From the NCBI RefSeq assembly GCF_018362995.1, contig NZ_CP074372.1, forward strand, positions 310,001 to 374,000: a stretch of DNA of 64,000 nucleotides. Direction: 5' to 3'. The DNA comes from Chryseobacterium indologenes (GTDB lineage: Bacteria; Bacteroidota; Bacteroidia; Flavobacteriales; Weeksellaceae). Positions 25,519 to 34,860 of this stretch are shown here, piece by piece. Within the stretch, counting starts at the first letter, position 1. Every line of letters starts with the position of its first letter. Under the pieces are notes generated by a model. The model did no database searches, was not told the DNA's origin, and worked only from the letters and a program-made list of their open reading frames with translations. Both the position numbers and the translations under genes were made by a program.

Positions 25519-26145
25519 TCAATATCTCATCAAAATCTCCATCAGCAACAGAATAGAAACCAGTTTTTTAGACGACTGATATTCAGGGTTCAATTGTTCG
25601 CGGATTTCACCCAAAGCTTTGCTTAGTTTATTACTTACCGTCTTATTGCTGAGTCCCAACGCTTCTGCGGTTTCATTAACGGACATATTCTTCCGGATTC
25701 TCATATCATATACCTGCTGTTCTGTTGAAGGAAGTTTGGCAACCACTTGATCAATCATTGATAATAAAGTATTGATCTCATTCTCCTCAAGAATTTCAAA
25801 ATAATCTGTATCTGATATCTCCAGCTCATTGGGGATGTCAAACTCGTCAATACTCAGCGTAGGAGGAGCTTTTTTATAACTGTTATATAAGTCAAGGATA
25901 CGATAATGAAGATGGCGTAGAAGATAGCCTTTGGCACTTTCGGAGTCGTCAGTTTGTATCGTATCTGTATTCTCAAGAATCTTTACCCAAAGGTTCTGAA
26001 GGATTTCCTCAGCAATTTCTTTATCCCGGGTCCGTACAAATACAAAGCTATATAGACTATCCCAGTATCGGTCATACAGCAGCATAAATGCAGGGCGGTC
26101 GCCTGATTTTATTTTCTTTAATAATGTATAGTCTGTTGGGTTCAT
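25519..26145 (-). CDS. ECF-type RNA polymerase sigma factor
   Basis: 208 residues. Sigma region 2 (about 20-90; FMLLYDRYWDSLYSF, EIAEEILQNLWVKIL) and sigma region 4 (about 135-190; LPSTEQQVYDMRIRKNMSVNETAEALGLS as separate helices) are both plain. It belongs with the FecI-like sigma factors that drive TonB-receptor operons in Bacteroidota. The FecR gene lies divergently 221-230 nt away, where in many loci the two are in tandem. The last ~20 residues (KKLVSILLLMEILMRY) are unusually hydrophobic for a soluble sigma factor. Confidence 0.92.
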   Translation of the reverse strand: MNPTDYTLLKKIKSGDRPAFMLLYDRYWDSLYSFVFVRTRDKEIAEEILQNLWVKILENTDTIQTDDSESAKGYLLRHLHYRILDLYNSYKKAPPTLSIDEFDIPNELEISDTDYFEILEENEINTLLSMIDQVVAKLPSTEQQVYDMRIRKNMSVNETAEALGLSNKTVSNKLSKALGEIREQLNPEYQSSKKLVSILLLMEILMRY

Positions 26146-26375
26146 ATTGTTGATGCAAAATTACCTAAAGGAAAATTAACTTTTTGTGAACTTTGGGGAT
26201 GGTAAGATTAAATATTTCTGAAAAACGGGGTCAAAATAGCGGGTTAATGTTGACTAAATGTGAAAAATGATGAAAATTATTAACAATTTGCTCATAATAT
26301 GAATATAACGTTAAGAATGCCCTGGGGAAGTTTTTCATTTTCACTGTCTTATAGATAGAAGTATGTGTGAATACC

Positions 26376-27344
26376 ATGAAAGACTTTATGAAAAATCGTT
26401 TAACATATAAAAATATTGAAGCCTTTGTTTTCAGACTTTGGGAACGGGAAGTTTCTGAAGAACCAATTTCTGAAAAGGAAAATGAACTTTTAACAAAATG
26501 GAGAATCCGGACTGAAAAAGACCTGGACGCTGTTCATAGAAAAGAATCCAGAGAAAGAGTATTATCCGGACTGGAACATTATTTTCCTCAAACAGATAGT
26601 ATTCCTATACATTCTGTAAGAAGGTTTAAAACAAATCTATATAAAATTGCAGCGGTTATTATTCTGCTTTTGTCGTTAGGAGGTATTTTCACTTATACCA
26701 TGTTCATTGAGCCTGATGTTTATCTTGCAAAATCGGAAAACCGTATTGTTCATCTTGAAGACGGTTCTGTGGTTACCCTTTTGCCGGGTGCCGAACTTAC
26801 CGTTGAAAAATCATTTCCTGCTTCTACCAGAGTGGTGGATTTAAAGGGAGATGCCATTTTCTCTGTGGCTAAGTCAAAAGTTCATCCTTTTGTGGTGCGT
26901 GCTGATGGTTTTAGTACTAAAGTATTGGGAACAGTATTTAAAATCTCACAATCAGGGAAGAGAAAAGCGGTTGATCTTTATGAAGGAAAAGTGGCTGTAT
27001 CTTCTCCGGGAGTTCCGGTTTCTTTCCTTAAACCGAATCAGAAATGGACGAATTTCGGGATTGCACATACTACAGCGGTCATTTCAATAAGTCCGGTGAA
27101 AAATTCAGCAAAGAAAGTTTCTGCAATCCTGTCTTTAAGCTTTAATGATGTTCCTTTAAAAGAGGTAGTAACGGTTCTGGAGAGCAGCTATAACACGAAA
27201 GTATTATATCCTAAAGATGCGGAAGATAAGAAAATCACGGCTGATTTTACCGGAGGAACAGTCGGAGAAAATATTGAATCTCTGGCTTTCATCCTCGGAT
27301 TGGAAGTACAGAAAAAAGAGAACACCTATATCCTGAAAAAATAA
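26376..27344 (+). CDS. FecR family anti-sigma/regulatory membrane protein
   Basis: 322 residues from the ATG at 26376 (a GTG at 26367 would add three). A cytoplasmic N-terminal region of ~85 residues is followed by one membrane helix (about 87-110, IAAVIILLLSLGGIF) and a periplasmic FecR domain with HLEDGSVVTLLPGAEL, LKGDAIFSVAKSK and VLGTVFKI. The C-terminal ~70 residues (SLSFNDVPLKEVVTVLES...) form the STN-like domain that contacts the receptor. It should hold the divergent ECF sigma factor inactive until the TonB receptor next door signals. Confidence 0.92.
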   Translation: MKDFMKNRLTYKNIEAFVFRLWEREVSEEPISEKENELLTKWRIRTEKDLDAVHRKESRERVLSGLEHYFPQTDSIPIHSVRRFKTNLYKIAAVIILLLSLGGIFTYTMFIEPDVYLAKSENRIVHLEDGSVVTLLPGAELTVEKSFPASTRVVDLKGDAIFSVAKSKVHPFVVRADGFSTKVLGTVFKISQSGKRKAVDLYEGKVAVSSPGVPVSFLKPNQKWTNFGIAHTTAVISISPVKNSAKKVSAILSLSFNDVPLKEVVTVLESSYNTKVLYPKDAEDKKITADFTGGTVGENIESLAFILGLEVQKKENTYILKK

Positions 27345-27393
27345 AACATTACTCAAAAAATTAAATAATCATAATCAAGAGAACACTTTAAGT

Positions 27394-30300
27394 ATGAAAA
27401 GTTTGAAATGTGGGATTACCATAGCAGCCTTATTTTTTACTGTAGCCGCAGAAGCACAGGAGCTGGTCCAGAAAGTAACATTTTCTGTACCTGCCAACAG
27501 ACCGTTGATTGAAGTTTTGGAGGAATTTGCCGGAAAAACAGGAATGAGACTCGCTTATTCCAAAGTAGATATTAAAGAGCTGAAGGTAAAGGGAGTAAAA
27601 TGTGAAAATACTTCTGTCAACAACTGTCTGAAGGATATTACCAATGGACTTCCGGTTGTCTACCGCCTGCATGGTGATCTTATTTCGATAAAATATGAAA
27701 ATTCTAATATCTCAGTACTGGGAAACGGACGTATTTCCGGTAAAATAGTGGATGAGGTAGGAAATCCCATTACCGGAGCTGAAATTAATATAGCTAAGAA
27801 AACCGTAGTCACAGATAATAACGGAGATTTTACAGTAGATCTTCCTTCGGGAATTTATAATCTGACAATAAAAGCACCTAAATATAATACGCTGAGAGTT
27901 GAAAAACTGTCTGTCAATGATAAAGAAACAAGTTCTGTATCATTTGCTCTGAATAAAGCTTCCGATAAAATTACAGACATTAAAGAAGTTGTGATTACCG
28001 CAGCCCGTAAAGCAGATACACAGGCGGGACTTCTTGCTCAACAGAAAAAAGCGGCACAGATGAGTGACGGGATTTCTGCAGAACAGATTTCCAAAACACC
28101 GGACAGCGATGTGGGAGGAACTCTGAAAAGGGTAACGGGAATTACCACTATTGATAATAAATATGTAGTCGTAAGATCAATGGGTGAACGATGGAATACG
28201 GCAGCCATGGACGGAATTAATCTCCCAAGTACAGAAGCCTATAATCAGAATTTCTCATTTGATATCATTCCTACTGCTATGGTGGAAAGTGTAGTGGTGA
28301 GTAAATCTGCAACACCTGATATGAATGCCAGCTTTGCCGGAGGCTATGTAGAAGTGAGAACCAAAGATATTCCTAACGAAAATTTTACAACGGTAACCAT
28401 GGGAACTTCTTATAATGACCAGTCGGCTTTCAAAGAGTTTCTGACCCGTCAGCGCGGAAAGTATGACTATTTCGGGTATGATGACGGAACAAGAAATTTT
28501 CCAAAAGGACTTGAGCCGATGAACTGGACAGATCCCAGATTTTTTGAACAATCCAGGCAATTTACCAATGACAATTTCAGTACCTATAAAACCAGAGGTG
28601 ACATGGGATCCAACATCCAATTGGCATTAGGGAGAACTTACGCCCTTAAGAACAATAATAAATGGGGTTTCGCCGGAGCATTTGTCATCAGAAACGAACA
28701 AAATAAACTGGAAATCGATCATACGGGAAGAGGAAACTGGCTGGATACCACCGGACCTTATGTTGCTGACTGGCAGACAAAAGGGGTAGCTCCTATACCA
28801 TTTTATAATTTTAAAAACCAGGGGGCATCTTATAATTACAACTCTACGATGGCGGGGATGCTTAATTTTGGACTTCAGCTGGGGAAGAACAGAATTTCCT
28901 TCCGTAATTCATACACCCATATTTTTGATAATACATTAACAAGAGTTACCGGCTGGAATGAATATACTACCGGAAGTTCGATGGCCTCTAATGCAGAATT
29001 AGCCTATAATTATTTTTATAACGGAATCATCCCCAATAATGATCCTGCTCAGATCAAGAACTTAGACAGACCTTATACTGATAATACCAATTATCCGATT
29101 TTTCAAACCCTTTTGCAGAATAAACTGGAAGGGAACCATAAAATAGGTAATACGGAAGTCAGCTGGTTTGCGGCAAGAACCGGGATAGCCTCTGATACCA
29201 AGGATTATACGCAGTATCTTACTCTTTATGATTTTATTGGAAGTGAAATTCTTACCTATCATAAAATTTATAATACCGGAGGAAATTTTTACAGAGGATA
29301 TATCGCTAATAAAGAAACCGATTACAATTATGGAGCTTCAGTTAAGTGGGATCTGGATACCGGAAATTTTAAAAATACTGTTAAGACAGGATATGCAGGG
29401 ACATTAAAGAACAATACCAATCAGCAGCAGAAATTCTTCTTAAGGGTAGACGAGAACCGTGATGTTCCGAATAGTGAAAAAAATTACCTGACAATGTACG
29501 GTACTCTTTCGGATTGGTTCAATGGATCTCAATATGTCCCGGGGGGTATTGGGTGGGAAACCAAAGCATTGTATAAAAATGATAAATATGAAGGAGAGGT
29601 GAAACAACACGCTCTGTATGTGATGTTTGATAACCGTTGGGAAAATAAATTAAGGCTAGTATGGGGAGTTCGTGCAGAATATTTTAAGTATGATCTTGTT
29701 TCTCAACAATTGGATCCAAGTGATACAAAAAATGTTACCAAAGCACCCATAGAAGATAAACCGTGGCAATGGATGCCTTCTGTGAATTTTACCTATAGTC
29801 CTACGAACAAAATCAATCTGAGACTTGCCTATAATAAATCTGTAATTCGACCACAGTTTAATGAAAGAACAGGGCTTCCTTATTTTGATCCGATTGCCAA
29901 TGGTTTGATTTATAATACAGAAATGACCTCTTCTGTCATTAATAATTATGATTTCAAATTTGAATGGTTTCCCGGCTTGGGAGAAATATTTTCCGCAGGG
30001 CTTTACTATAAAAATATAGACAGGCCCATAGAACGTGAAGGACATATTTCAAGTGAAGGGAATTTATACCTCTATAATGGTAATTCAAAAAATGCAAAAC
30101 TTGCAGGAGTTGAGGCGGAGGTCAGAAAGAATTTAGGATTTATTGCCGAAGGAACTTTTCTGGAAAAACTTTTCATAAGTGGAAACTTTACCTATAACCA
30201 TACCAAAGTAATAGCCTTCAAGGATATGTATAAAACAGGGGACAATGATGAAACCTATGAAGTAAAACGTCCGCTGTACGGGCAGACTCCTTATGCCTAT

Positions 30301-30699
30301 AATCTTGGATTGGTTTATGATGGTGACCGTTTGGGGCTGAGCTTTTTATACAATGCAAAGGGTGACCAGTACATTACCGTTGGGTATGCTTACAAAGGAG
30401 AAGAAATACAACGTCCTTATGCTGTAGCAGATGCGCAGATCTCCTATAAATTTCTCAGGAATAAAAACCTTGAATTAAAATTCAATGCAAGAAACTTATT
30501 CAACAGAGTGAAGGAGTATTATAATAATTATAATTCCTATGTAATACCATTGGGACTGGGGAGTGCTATCGGAACTGAAAGGGAAGCATGGGGACTTTTA
30601 CCAGGTGCAACGGACAGGTATGACAAGAATATTGATAAGATCATGTTTAGAGCCTACAGCGGAAGAATGTTCAGCCTGAGTGTGAATTATATGTTTTAA
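27394..30699 (+). CDS. TonB-dependent receptor with STN signalling domain
   Basis: 1101 residues. Signal peptide 1-22; STN (secretin/TonB short N-terminal) domain about 25-105, the mark of receptors that signal to FecR/sigma; carboxypeptidase-like regulatory domain about 112-195 (GRISGKIVDEVGNPITGAEI); plug about 200-330 (DVGGTLKRVTGIT...GGYVEVRT); beta-barrel to the final Phe (SLSVNYMF). It lies 49 nt after fecR. There is no SusD-type partner; instead two beta-helix lipoproteins follow. The substrate is unknown; iron complexes, peptides or glycans are all possible. Confidence 0.94.
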   Translation: MKSLKCGITIAALFFTVAAEAQELVQKVTFSVPANRPLIEVLEEFAGKTGMRLAYSKVDIKELKVKGVKCENTSVNNCLKDITNGLPVVYRLHGDLISIKYENSNISVLGNGRISGKIVDEVGNPITGAEINIAKKTVVTDNNGDFTVDLPSGIYNLTIKAPKYNTLRVEKLSVNDKETSSVSFALNKASDKITDIKEVVITAARKADTQAGLLAQQKKAAQMSDGISAEQISKTPDSDVGGTLKRVTGITTIDNKYVVVRSMGERWNTAAMDGINLPSTEAYNQNFSFDIIPTAMVESVVVSKSATPDMNASFAGGYVEVRTKDIPNENFTTVTMGTSYNDQSAFKEFLTRQRGKYDYFGYDDGTRNFPKGLEPMNWTDPRFFEQSRQFTNDNFSTYKTRGDMGSNIQLALGRTYALKNNNKWGFAGAFVIRNEQNKLEIDHTGRGNWLDTTGPYVADWQTKGVAPIPFYNFKNQGASYNYNSTMAGMLNFGLQLGKNRISFRNSYTHIFDNTLTRVTGWNEYTTGSSMASNAELAYNYFYNGIIPNNDPAQIKNLDRPYTDNTNYPIFQTLLQNKLEGNHKIGNTEVSWFAARTGIASDTKDYTQYLTLYDFIGSEILTYHKIYNTGGNFYRGYIANKETDYNYGASVKWDLDTGNFKNTVKTGYAGTLKNNTNQQQKFFLRVDENRDVPNSEKNYLTMYGTLSDWFNGSQYVPGGIGWETKALYKNDKYEGEVKQHALYVMFDNRWENKLRLVWGVRAEYFKYDLVSQQLDPSDTKNVTKAPIEDKPWQWMPSVNFTYSPTNKINLRLAYNKSVIRPQFNERTGLPYFDPIANGLIYNTEMTSSVINNYDFKFEWFPGLGEIFSAGLYYKNIDRPIEREGHISSEGNLYLYNGNSKNAKLAGVEAEVRKNLGFIAEGTFLEKLFISGNFTYNHTKVIAFKDMYKTGDNDETYEVKRPLYGQTPYAYNLGLVYDGDRLGLSFLYNAKGDQYITVGYAYKGEEIQRPYAVADAQISYKFLRNKNLELKFNARNLFNRVKEYYNNYNSYVIPLGLGSAIGTEREAWGLLPGATDRYDKNIDKIMFRAYSGRMFSLSVNYMF

Positions 30700-30773
30700 A
30701 TAAGGTTTAAGATCAGATAAAGAAGACTGAATAAAAGAATGGGAAAATATAATATACTATTAAAACTTGTACA

Positions 30774-32063
30774 ATGAAAAAAATAATTCCAATTGTAATA
30801 CTATTATTATTCTTTACGGCTTGTCAGCATGATAGATTGGAGGATAGGCAGTCTTCTTTTGAAATAAAGGCTACTTCTTCAGAATACCTTACAGCTTCTT
30901 CATTTCCGGTAACCAGTGTAAGTGGTAATATTACAGCCAATACAACCTGGAGTGGAGTCATCGAAATGGACGGAATAATAACAGTAAAAGATGGAGCCAC
31001 ACTGACAATCCTTCCAGGAACATATATTAAAGCAAAACCAAAAGGCACAGCAGCTCCATCAGGAGCTCTGATCATCACAAAAACAGGAAAGATCAATGCC
31101 GTAGGAACAGAAAATCAGCCAATTATTTTTACAAGTTATAAGTTGTTGGACGGAAACGAAGATACTATTGGAGAGCCAGGCGACTTTGGAGGATTGATCC
31201 TGCTAGGGGATGCTTTAACGAATACACCGTCTACAACAACCATTGAAGGACTGTTCGGACCTGATTATTATTATGGAGGGACTAATCAGAATCACAACGG
31301 AGGAATCGTGAAATATGTGCGCATTGAATTCGGGGGAACAGATATATTTCCTTATACAATCCATGAAATTAACGGCCTAACTTTAGCAGGAGTGGGCAGT
31401 GCTACCACTATTGATCATATTCAGGTATCTTACGGTAAAGACGATTCTTTTGAGTTTTATGGAGGAAACGTAAATGCTTCCAACCTTATTTCTTTTGCAC
31501 CAGACGACGATAATTTCGATTTTAATAATGGATATACGGGAACTGTTACATGCGCACTTGCTTTGGCAGATTATAATTCTACACATAGTCTCAGTGGGGC
31601 AGTTAATGATTCTCACGGTATTGAACTTGATAATAATATTGATGGAACATCTACAGCATTGGTTACACATCCAGTAGTAAATAATCTTACAATAATAGGG
31701 TCTTGGAAATCCACTATGGGCGCTATGTACGGAAATGGAATTTACATCAGAAGAAATGGAAGATTAACATTAAATAATACTGTCATTACGGGATATCCTG
31801 TAGGAATTAAAGTAGAAGGTACAGGCTCAATGCTTTCTTCTGCCTCTAATTATAATACAATTCAGGTCCACGGATTTACAACTTCTGTTACAGGTGCTGG
31901 TACATCAGGAATTCCTGTTACAAACTTATCTACCGGGCTTTCTGCTTCCGGGTGGGGGATGAATCAACCATTTTTTAATGAAGGAGGATGGAATATATCA
32001 CCAAGAAATTGCGGCAATTTTCAGGGACTTTGGACTAAATATAATTTCTCCATTTTGGAATAA
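30774..32063 (+). CDS. Beta-helix lipoprotein, receptor-associated (copy 1)
   Basis: 429 residues. Lipoprotein signal with FFTAC (Cys17). The rest is a repetitive right-handed beta-helix type protein with conserved blocks NTTWSGVIEMDGIITVKDGA, GDFGGLILLGDA, DHIQVSYGKDDSFEFYGG and PDDDNFDFNNGYTG. I recognise this as a widespread Bacteroidota/Proteobacteria family found beside TonB receptors, without assigned function. It starts 74 nt after the receptor gene and is 75-80% alike by eye to the next gene. Probably a surface ligand-capture protein (inference). Confidence 0.8.
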   Translation: MKKIIPIVILLLFFTACQHDRLEDRQSSFEIKATSSEYLTASSFPVTSVSGNITANTTWSGVIEMDGIITVKDGATLTILPGTYIKAKPKGTAAPSGALIITKTGKINAVGTENQPIIFTSYKLLDGNEDTIGEPGDFGGLILLGDALTNTPSTTTIEGLFGPDYYYGGTNQNHNGGIVKYVRIEFGGTDIFPYTIHEINGLTLAGVGSATTIDHIQVSYGKDDSFEFYGGNVNASNLISFAPDDDNFDFNNGYTGTVTCALALADYNSTHSLSGAVNDSHGIELDNNIDGTSTALVTHPVVNNLTIIGSWKSTMGAMYGNGIYIRRNGRLTLNNTVITGYPVGIKVEGTGSMLSSASNYNTIQVHGFTTSVTGAGTSGIPVTNLSTGLSASGWGMNQPFFNEGGWNISPRNCGNFQGLWTKYNFSILE

Positions 32064-32389
32064 GGAAATGAACCTTATGAGCATGGAAATAGAAATTTAG
32101 ATTAAAAGATATCTTAATTATAGCAGCGTACAGGTTTCGGTAACCTGATCAAATGACTGAAAAATACTGATGATGCGCACAGCAGTACAGTTCTGAAAAA
32201 ACCGGGCGTTAACAGCTTTTCCCAGGTATTAACGGTTTCTATGGGAACGTCCCCAATGTAGCTCCTCCTGCAGTGACGGATGAATTCTAAAAACCAAATC
32301 GAAGGAATAGAGAGGCAGATATTCCTGAATATTAAAAAACTGATCTGGTATATAAAATAACACGACCGGATTTATTAAAAATTATAACA
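32064..32389. other. 326-nt gap between the two beta-helix lipoprotein genes
   Basis: No intact gene. It contains coding-like remnants in two frames (see 32213-32290). No exact TAnnTTTG promoter element was seen, so copy 2 may be transcribed by readthrough or from an unrecognised promoter. Confidence 0.5.
32213..32290 (+). pseudogene. Possible remnant of a protein C-terminus
   Basis: Reads QLFPGINGFYGNVPNVAPP then AVTDEF and a stop at 32288-32290, protein-like in composition, opened by an in-frame TAA at 32210. Upstream, another frame reads LKNTDDAHSSTVLKKPGVN (about 32157-32213). Two protein-like stretches in shifted frames suggest a decayed gene left between the duplicated lipoproteins. 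No homologue is recognised. Confidence 0.3.
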
Positions 32390-33682
32390 ATGAAAAGACT
32401 AACTCTAATTGCAGTGGCAGCATTATCTCTTACAGCTTGTCAAAACGATCAACTGGCGGATTCATCATCTCCATTCGAAATGAAATCTACTTCTGCTGAG
32501 TACCTTACAGCTTCGGCTCTTCCGGTAACCAGCGTAAGTGGTGCTATTACTTCAAATACTACATGGAGTGGTGTAGTTGAATTAGATGGAGTTGTAACTG
32601 TAAAAAATGGTGCTACATTAACAATCCAGCCGGGTACATTCATTAAGGCTAAGCCAAGCGCAAATAATACAGCTACAGGAGTTTTGGTAATTGCTAAAAC
32701 AGGAAAAATCAACGCAGCTGGTACAGAAGCTCAACCAATCATTTTCACCAGCTACAAATTGTTAGATGGAAACGAAGATACAACTGCTGCTCCTGGTGAT
32801 TTCGGAGGTGTTGTTATATTAGGAGATGCTCCTACAAACACTCCATTCACAAAAACGATTGAAGGATTATCTGGTCCTGATTTCTATTACGGAGGTACCA
32901 ATGCTTCTCACAACGGAGGAACATTGAAATATGTACGTATTGAATTTGCAGGATATGATCTTTTAGCTCCTAATTCAGGTAACGAAATCAATGGTCTTAC
33001 TTTAGGAGGAGTAGGAAACGGAACTACTTTGGATCATATTCAGGTATCTTTCGGGAAAGATGATTCTTTTGAATTCTTCGGAGGTACTGTAAACGCTTCA
33101 AACCTTGTTTCTTTCGCTGCGGATGATGATAATTTCGATTTCGATAACGGATATACAGGAACTATCACTTGTGCTCTTGCTTTGGCAGATTACAACTCTA
33201 CACACAGTCTTAGCGGAGCAAGCCCGGATTCTAACGGTATCGAGCTTGATAACAACGCAGACGGTTCTTCTACAACATTGTTGACTCACCCGGTTATCAA
33301 CAACCTTACGATCATTGGTTCTAAGAACTCTACTAAAGGTGCTTTGTATGAAAACGGTATCCACATCAGAAGACACGGAAGATTAACATTAAATAACGCT
33401 GTGGTTACAGGTTACCCTGTGGGAATCAAAGTAGAAGGTACAGGTTCTGAACTTTCTTCAGCTTCAGCATACAACACAATCCAGATTCACGGATTTACGA
33501 CTTCAGTTACAGGTACAGGTACAGCAGGAATCCCTGCAGCTAACTTAGCGACTGGTACTCCTGCATCTCTTTGGGGTATGAGCCAGCCTTTCTTCAACGA
33601 AGGTGGTTGGAACGTATCTCCAAGAAACTGTGGAAACTTCCAGGGACTTTGGACAAAATACAATTTCTCTATTGTAGAATAA
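32390..33682 (+). CDS. Beta-helix lipoprotein, receptor-associated (copy 2)
   Basis: 430 residues, lipobox SLTAC (Cys17), and the same beta-helix blocks as copy 1 (NGLTLGGVGNGTTLDHIQV, DDSFEFFGGTVNASN, ADDDNFDFDNGYTG, NCGNFQGLWTKYNFS at the end). The protein is close to copy 1, but its synonymous codons differ strikingly: AAC, TTC, TAC, ATC and CAC replace the AAT, TTT, TAT forms of copy 1 in many matched positions, the pattern expected for a highly expressed gene. It is followed by the T9SS cargo gene after 75 nt. Confidence 0.82.
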   Translation: MKRLTLIAVAALSLTACQNDQLADSSSPFEMKSTSAEYLTASALPVTSVSGAITSNTTWSGVVELDGVVTVKNGATLTIQPGTFIKAKPSANNTATGVLVIAKTGKINAAGTEAQPIIFTSYKLLDGNEDTTAAPGDFGGVVILGDAPTNTPFTKTIEGLSGPDFYYGGTNASHNGGTLKYVRIEFAGYDLLAPNSGNEINGLTLGGVGNGTTLDHIQVSFGKDDSFEFFGGTVNASNLVSFAADDDNFDFDNGYTGTITCALALADYNSTHSLSGASPDSNGIELDNNADGSSTTLLTHPVINNLTIIGSKNSTKGALYENGIHIRRHGRLTLNNAVVTGYPVGIKVEGTGSELSSASAYNTIQIHGFTTSVTGTGTAGIPAANLATGTPASLWGMSQPFFNEGGWNVSPRNCGNFQGLWTKYNFSIVE

Positions 33683-33757
33683 TAAAAAACTTTAAAAAGC
33701 AGGGAACAGCATATGCTGATTCCTTGCTTTTACTTCAAAATCTTAATAATCAGCATT

Positions 33758-34681
33758 ATGAAAAAAATAATTTTATCATCTGTTTTGTTTTTATCTCACC
33801 TGGCTGCAGCTCAGTCTCTGGTATGGGGGAATTCTTTTGATACTCCTGCTGACCTTCAGGGATGGACTTTCCATGATTTGAACAACAATGGCAACGGATG
33901 GGTACAAGGACAGAACATTTATCATAACGGAACTGCTTTAACCTATGGAACTACCGGAGTTCTTCGTCATTCTATCAGTTTGGTTCCAACCGGAAGTGCT
34001 ACTGGCTTTGCAACAGAAAATGACTGGATTATTTCTCCTCAGATTGATCTTACAAATACTGCAGGAACCGTTACGCTGGCTGCCTATATCGGGAGACAGA
34101 GATCTACTCATACTATTGTTGCCAGAGAGCTTTTTATTTATGTAAGCACACCACAGAAGGAAGTTCCTGCATTATCAGACTTCCAGGCAATGACAGTAGA
34201 TGCGGATGGAAATGATGTTCAGAGTATATATAAAATACAGGTAGGTGATTCAGCCAATCCTTTTCCGGCTGATCTTACCCAGTTTGTAGAATCCCTTGTA
34301 GATCTTTCTGCCTTTGCAGGAAAAAAAATCTATATCGGAATGTGGTCAAACAGAAAAACAAGCGGAAATAATGTCCAGAATATCAATATTGATGAAATGG
34401 GAATCTACGCTACTTCATTTTTGGGAACTAAGGATGTAAAAAGAAACAAAATTGTAACACAAATAGCAGAAAATCCGGTAAAAGAATCTCTGCAGCTGCA
34501 GCTTAATCCGGCATTGAAAGAAAATATGACGCTGGTAACCATTTACAGCGCAGCAGGACAGAAAGTACTTACCGCTCAGTATTCTAAAGCGATCAATACA
34601 GCAGGTCTTACATCTGGAGCTTATATAGCAGAAATTACAGATGGAAAAACTACGGAAAGGTTGAAGTTTATTAAAAAATAA
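33758..34681 (+). CDS. Secreted choice-of-anchor J protein with T9SS sorting domain
   Basis: 307 residues from the ATG at 33758, which begins a good signal peptide (MKKIILSSVLFLSHLAAAQ); an upstream in-frame ATG at 33713 would precede it with unlikely sequence. A jelly-roll-like 'choice-of-anchor J' domain covers about 22-210 (NDWIISPQIDLT). The last ~75 residues carry a type A T9SS C-terminal domain ending LTSGAYIAEI...ERLKFIKK. It should reach the cell surface through the type IX system. Part of the receptor/lipoprotein operon and closed by the terminator at 34797. Confidence 0.88.
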   Translation: MKKIILSSVLFLSHLAAAQSLVWGNSFDTPADLQGWTFHDLNNNGNGWVQGQNIYHNGTALTYGTTGVLRHSISLVPTGSATGFATENDWIISPQIDLTNTAGTVTLAAYIGRQRSTHTIVARELFIYVSTPQKEVPALSDFQAMTVDADGNDVQSIYKIQVGDSANPFPADLTQFVESLVDLSAFAGKKIYIGMWSNRKTSGNNVQNINIDEMGIYATSFLGTKDVKRNKIVTQIAENPVKESLQLQLNPALKENMTLVTIYSAAGQKVLTAQYSKAINTAGLTSGAYIAEITDGKTTERLKFIKK

Positions 34682-34796
34682 GTCTTCTTCCCTTAGAAAC
34701 TGATTCCAGAAACACCATGAATTTTTAATATAAGATAATGGATAGTATTTGATAAAGGCTATCCAGAACATATCCAACTAGTTTTTTTATAATTAT

Positions 34797-34832
34797 ATAT
34801 TGCCCTGCTCCCGGGTAGGGCAATATTTTTTA
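34797..34832 (+). terminator. Terminator closing the receptor/lipoprotein operon
   Basis: ATATTGCCCT / AGGGCAATAT 10-bp stem with a 10-nt loop and following T-run, 115 nt after the T9SS cargo gene and 28 nt before the next ATG at 34861. Confidence 0.8.
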
Positions 34833-34860
34833 AGTTTTACAATGAAATAATTGACGAAAG

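Noticed and set aside
30774..33682. SusD-type lipoproteins next to the TonB receptor
   Set aside because: The two proteins are beta-helix repeats with no helical TPR-like SusD fold or SusD motifs.
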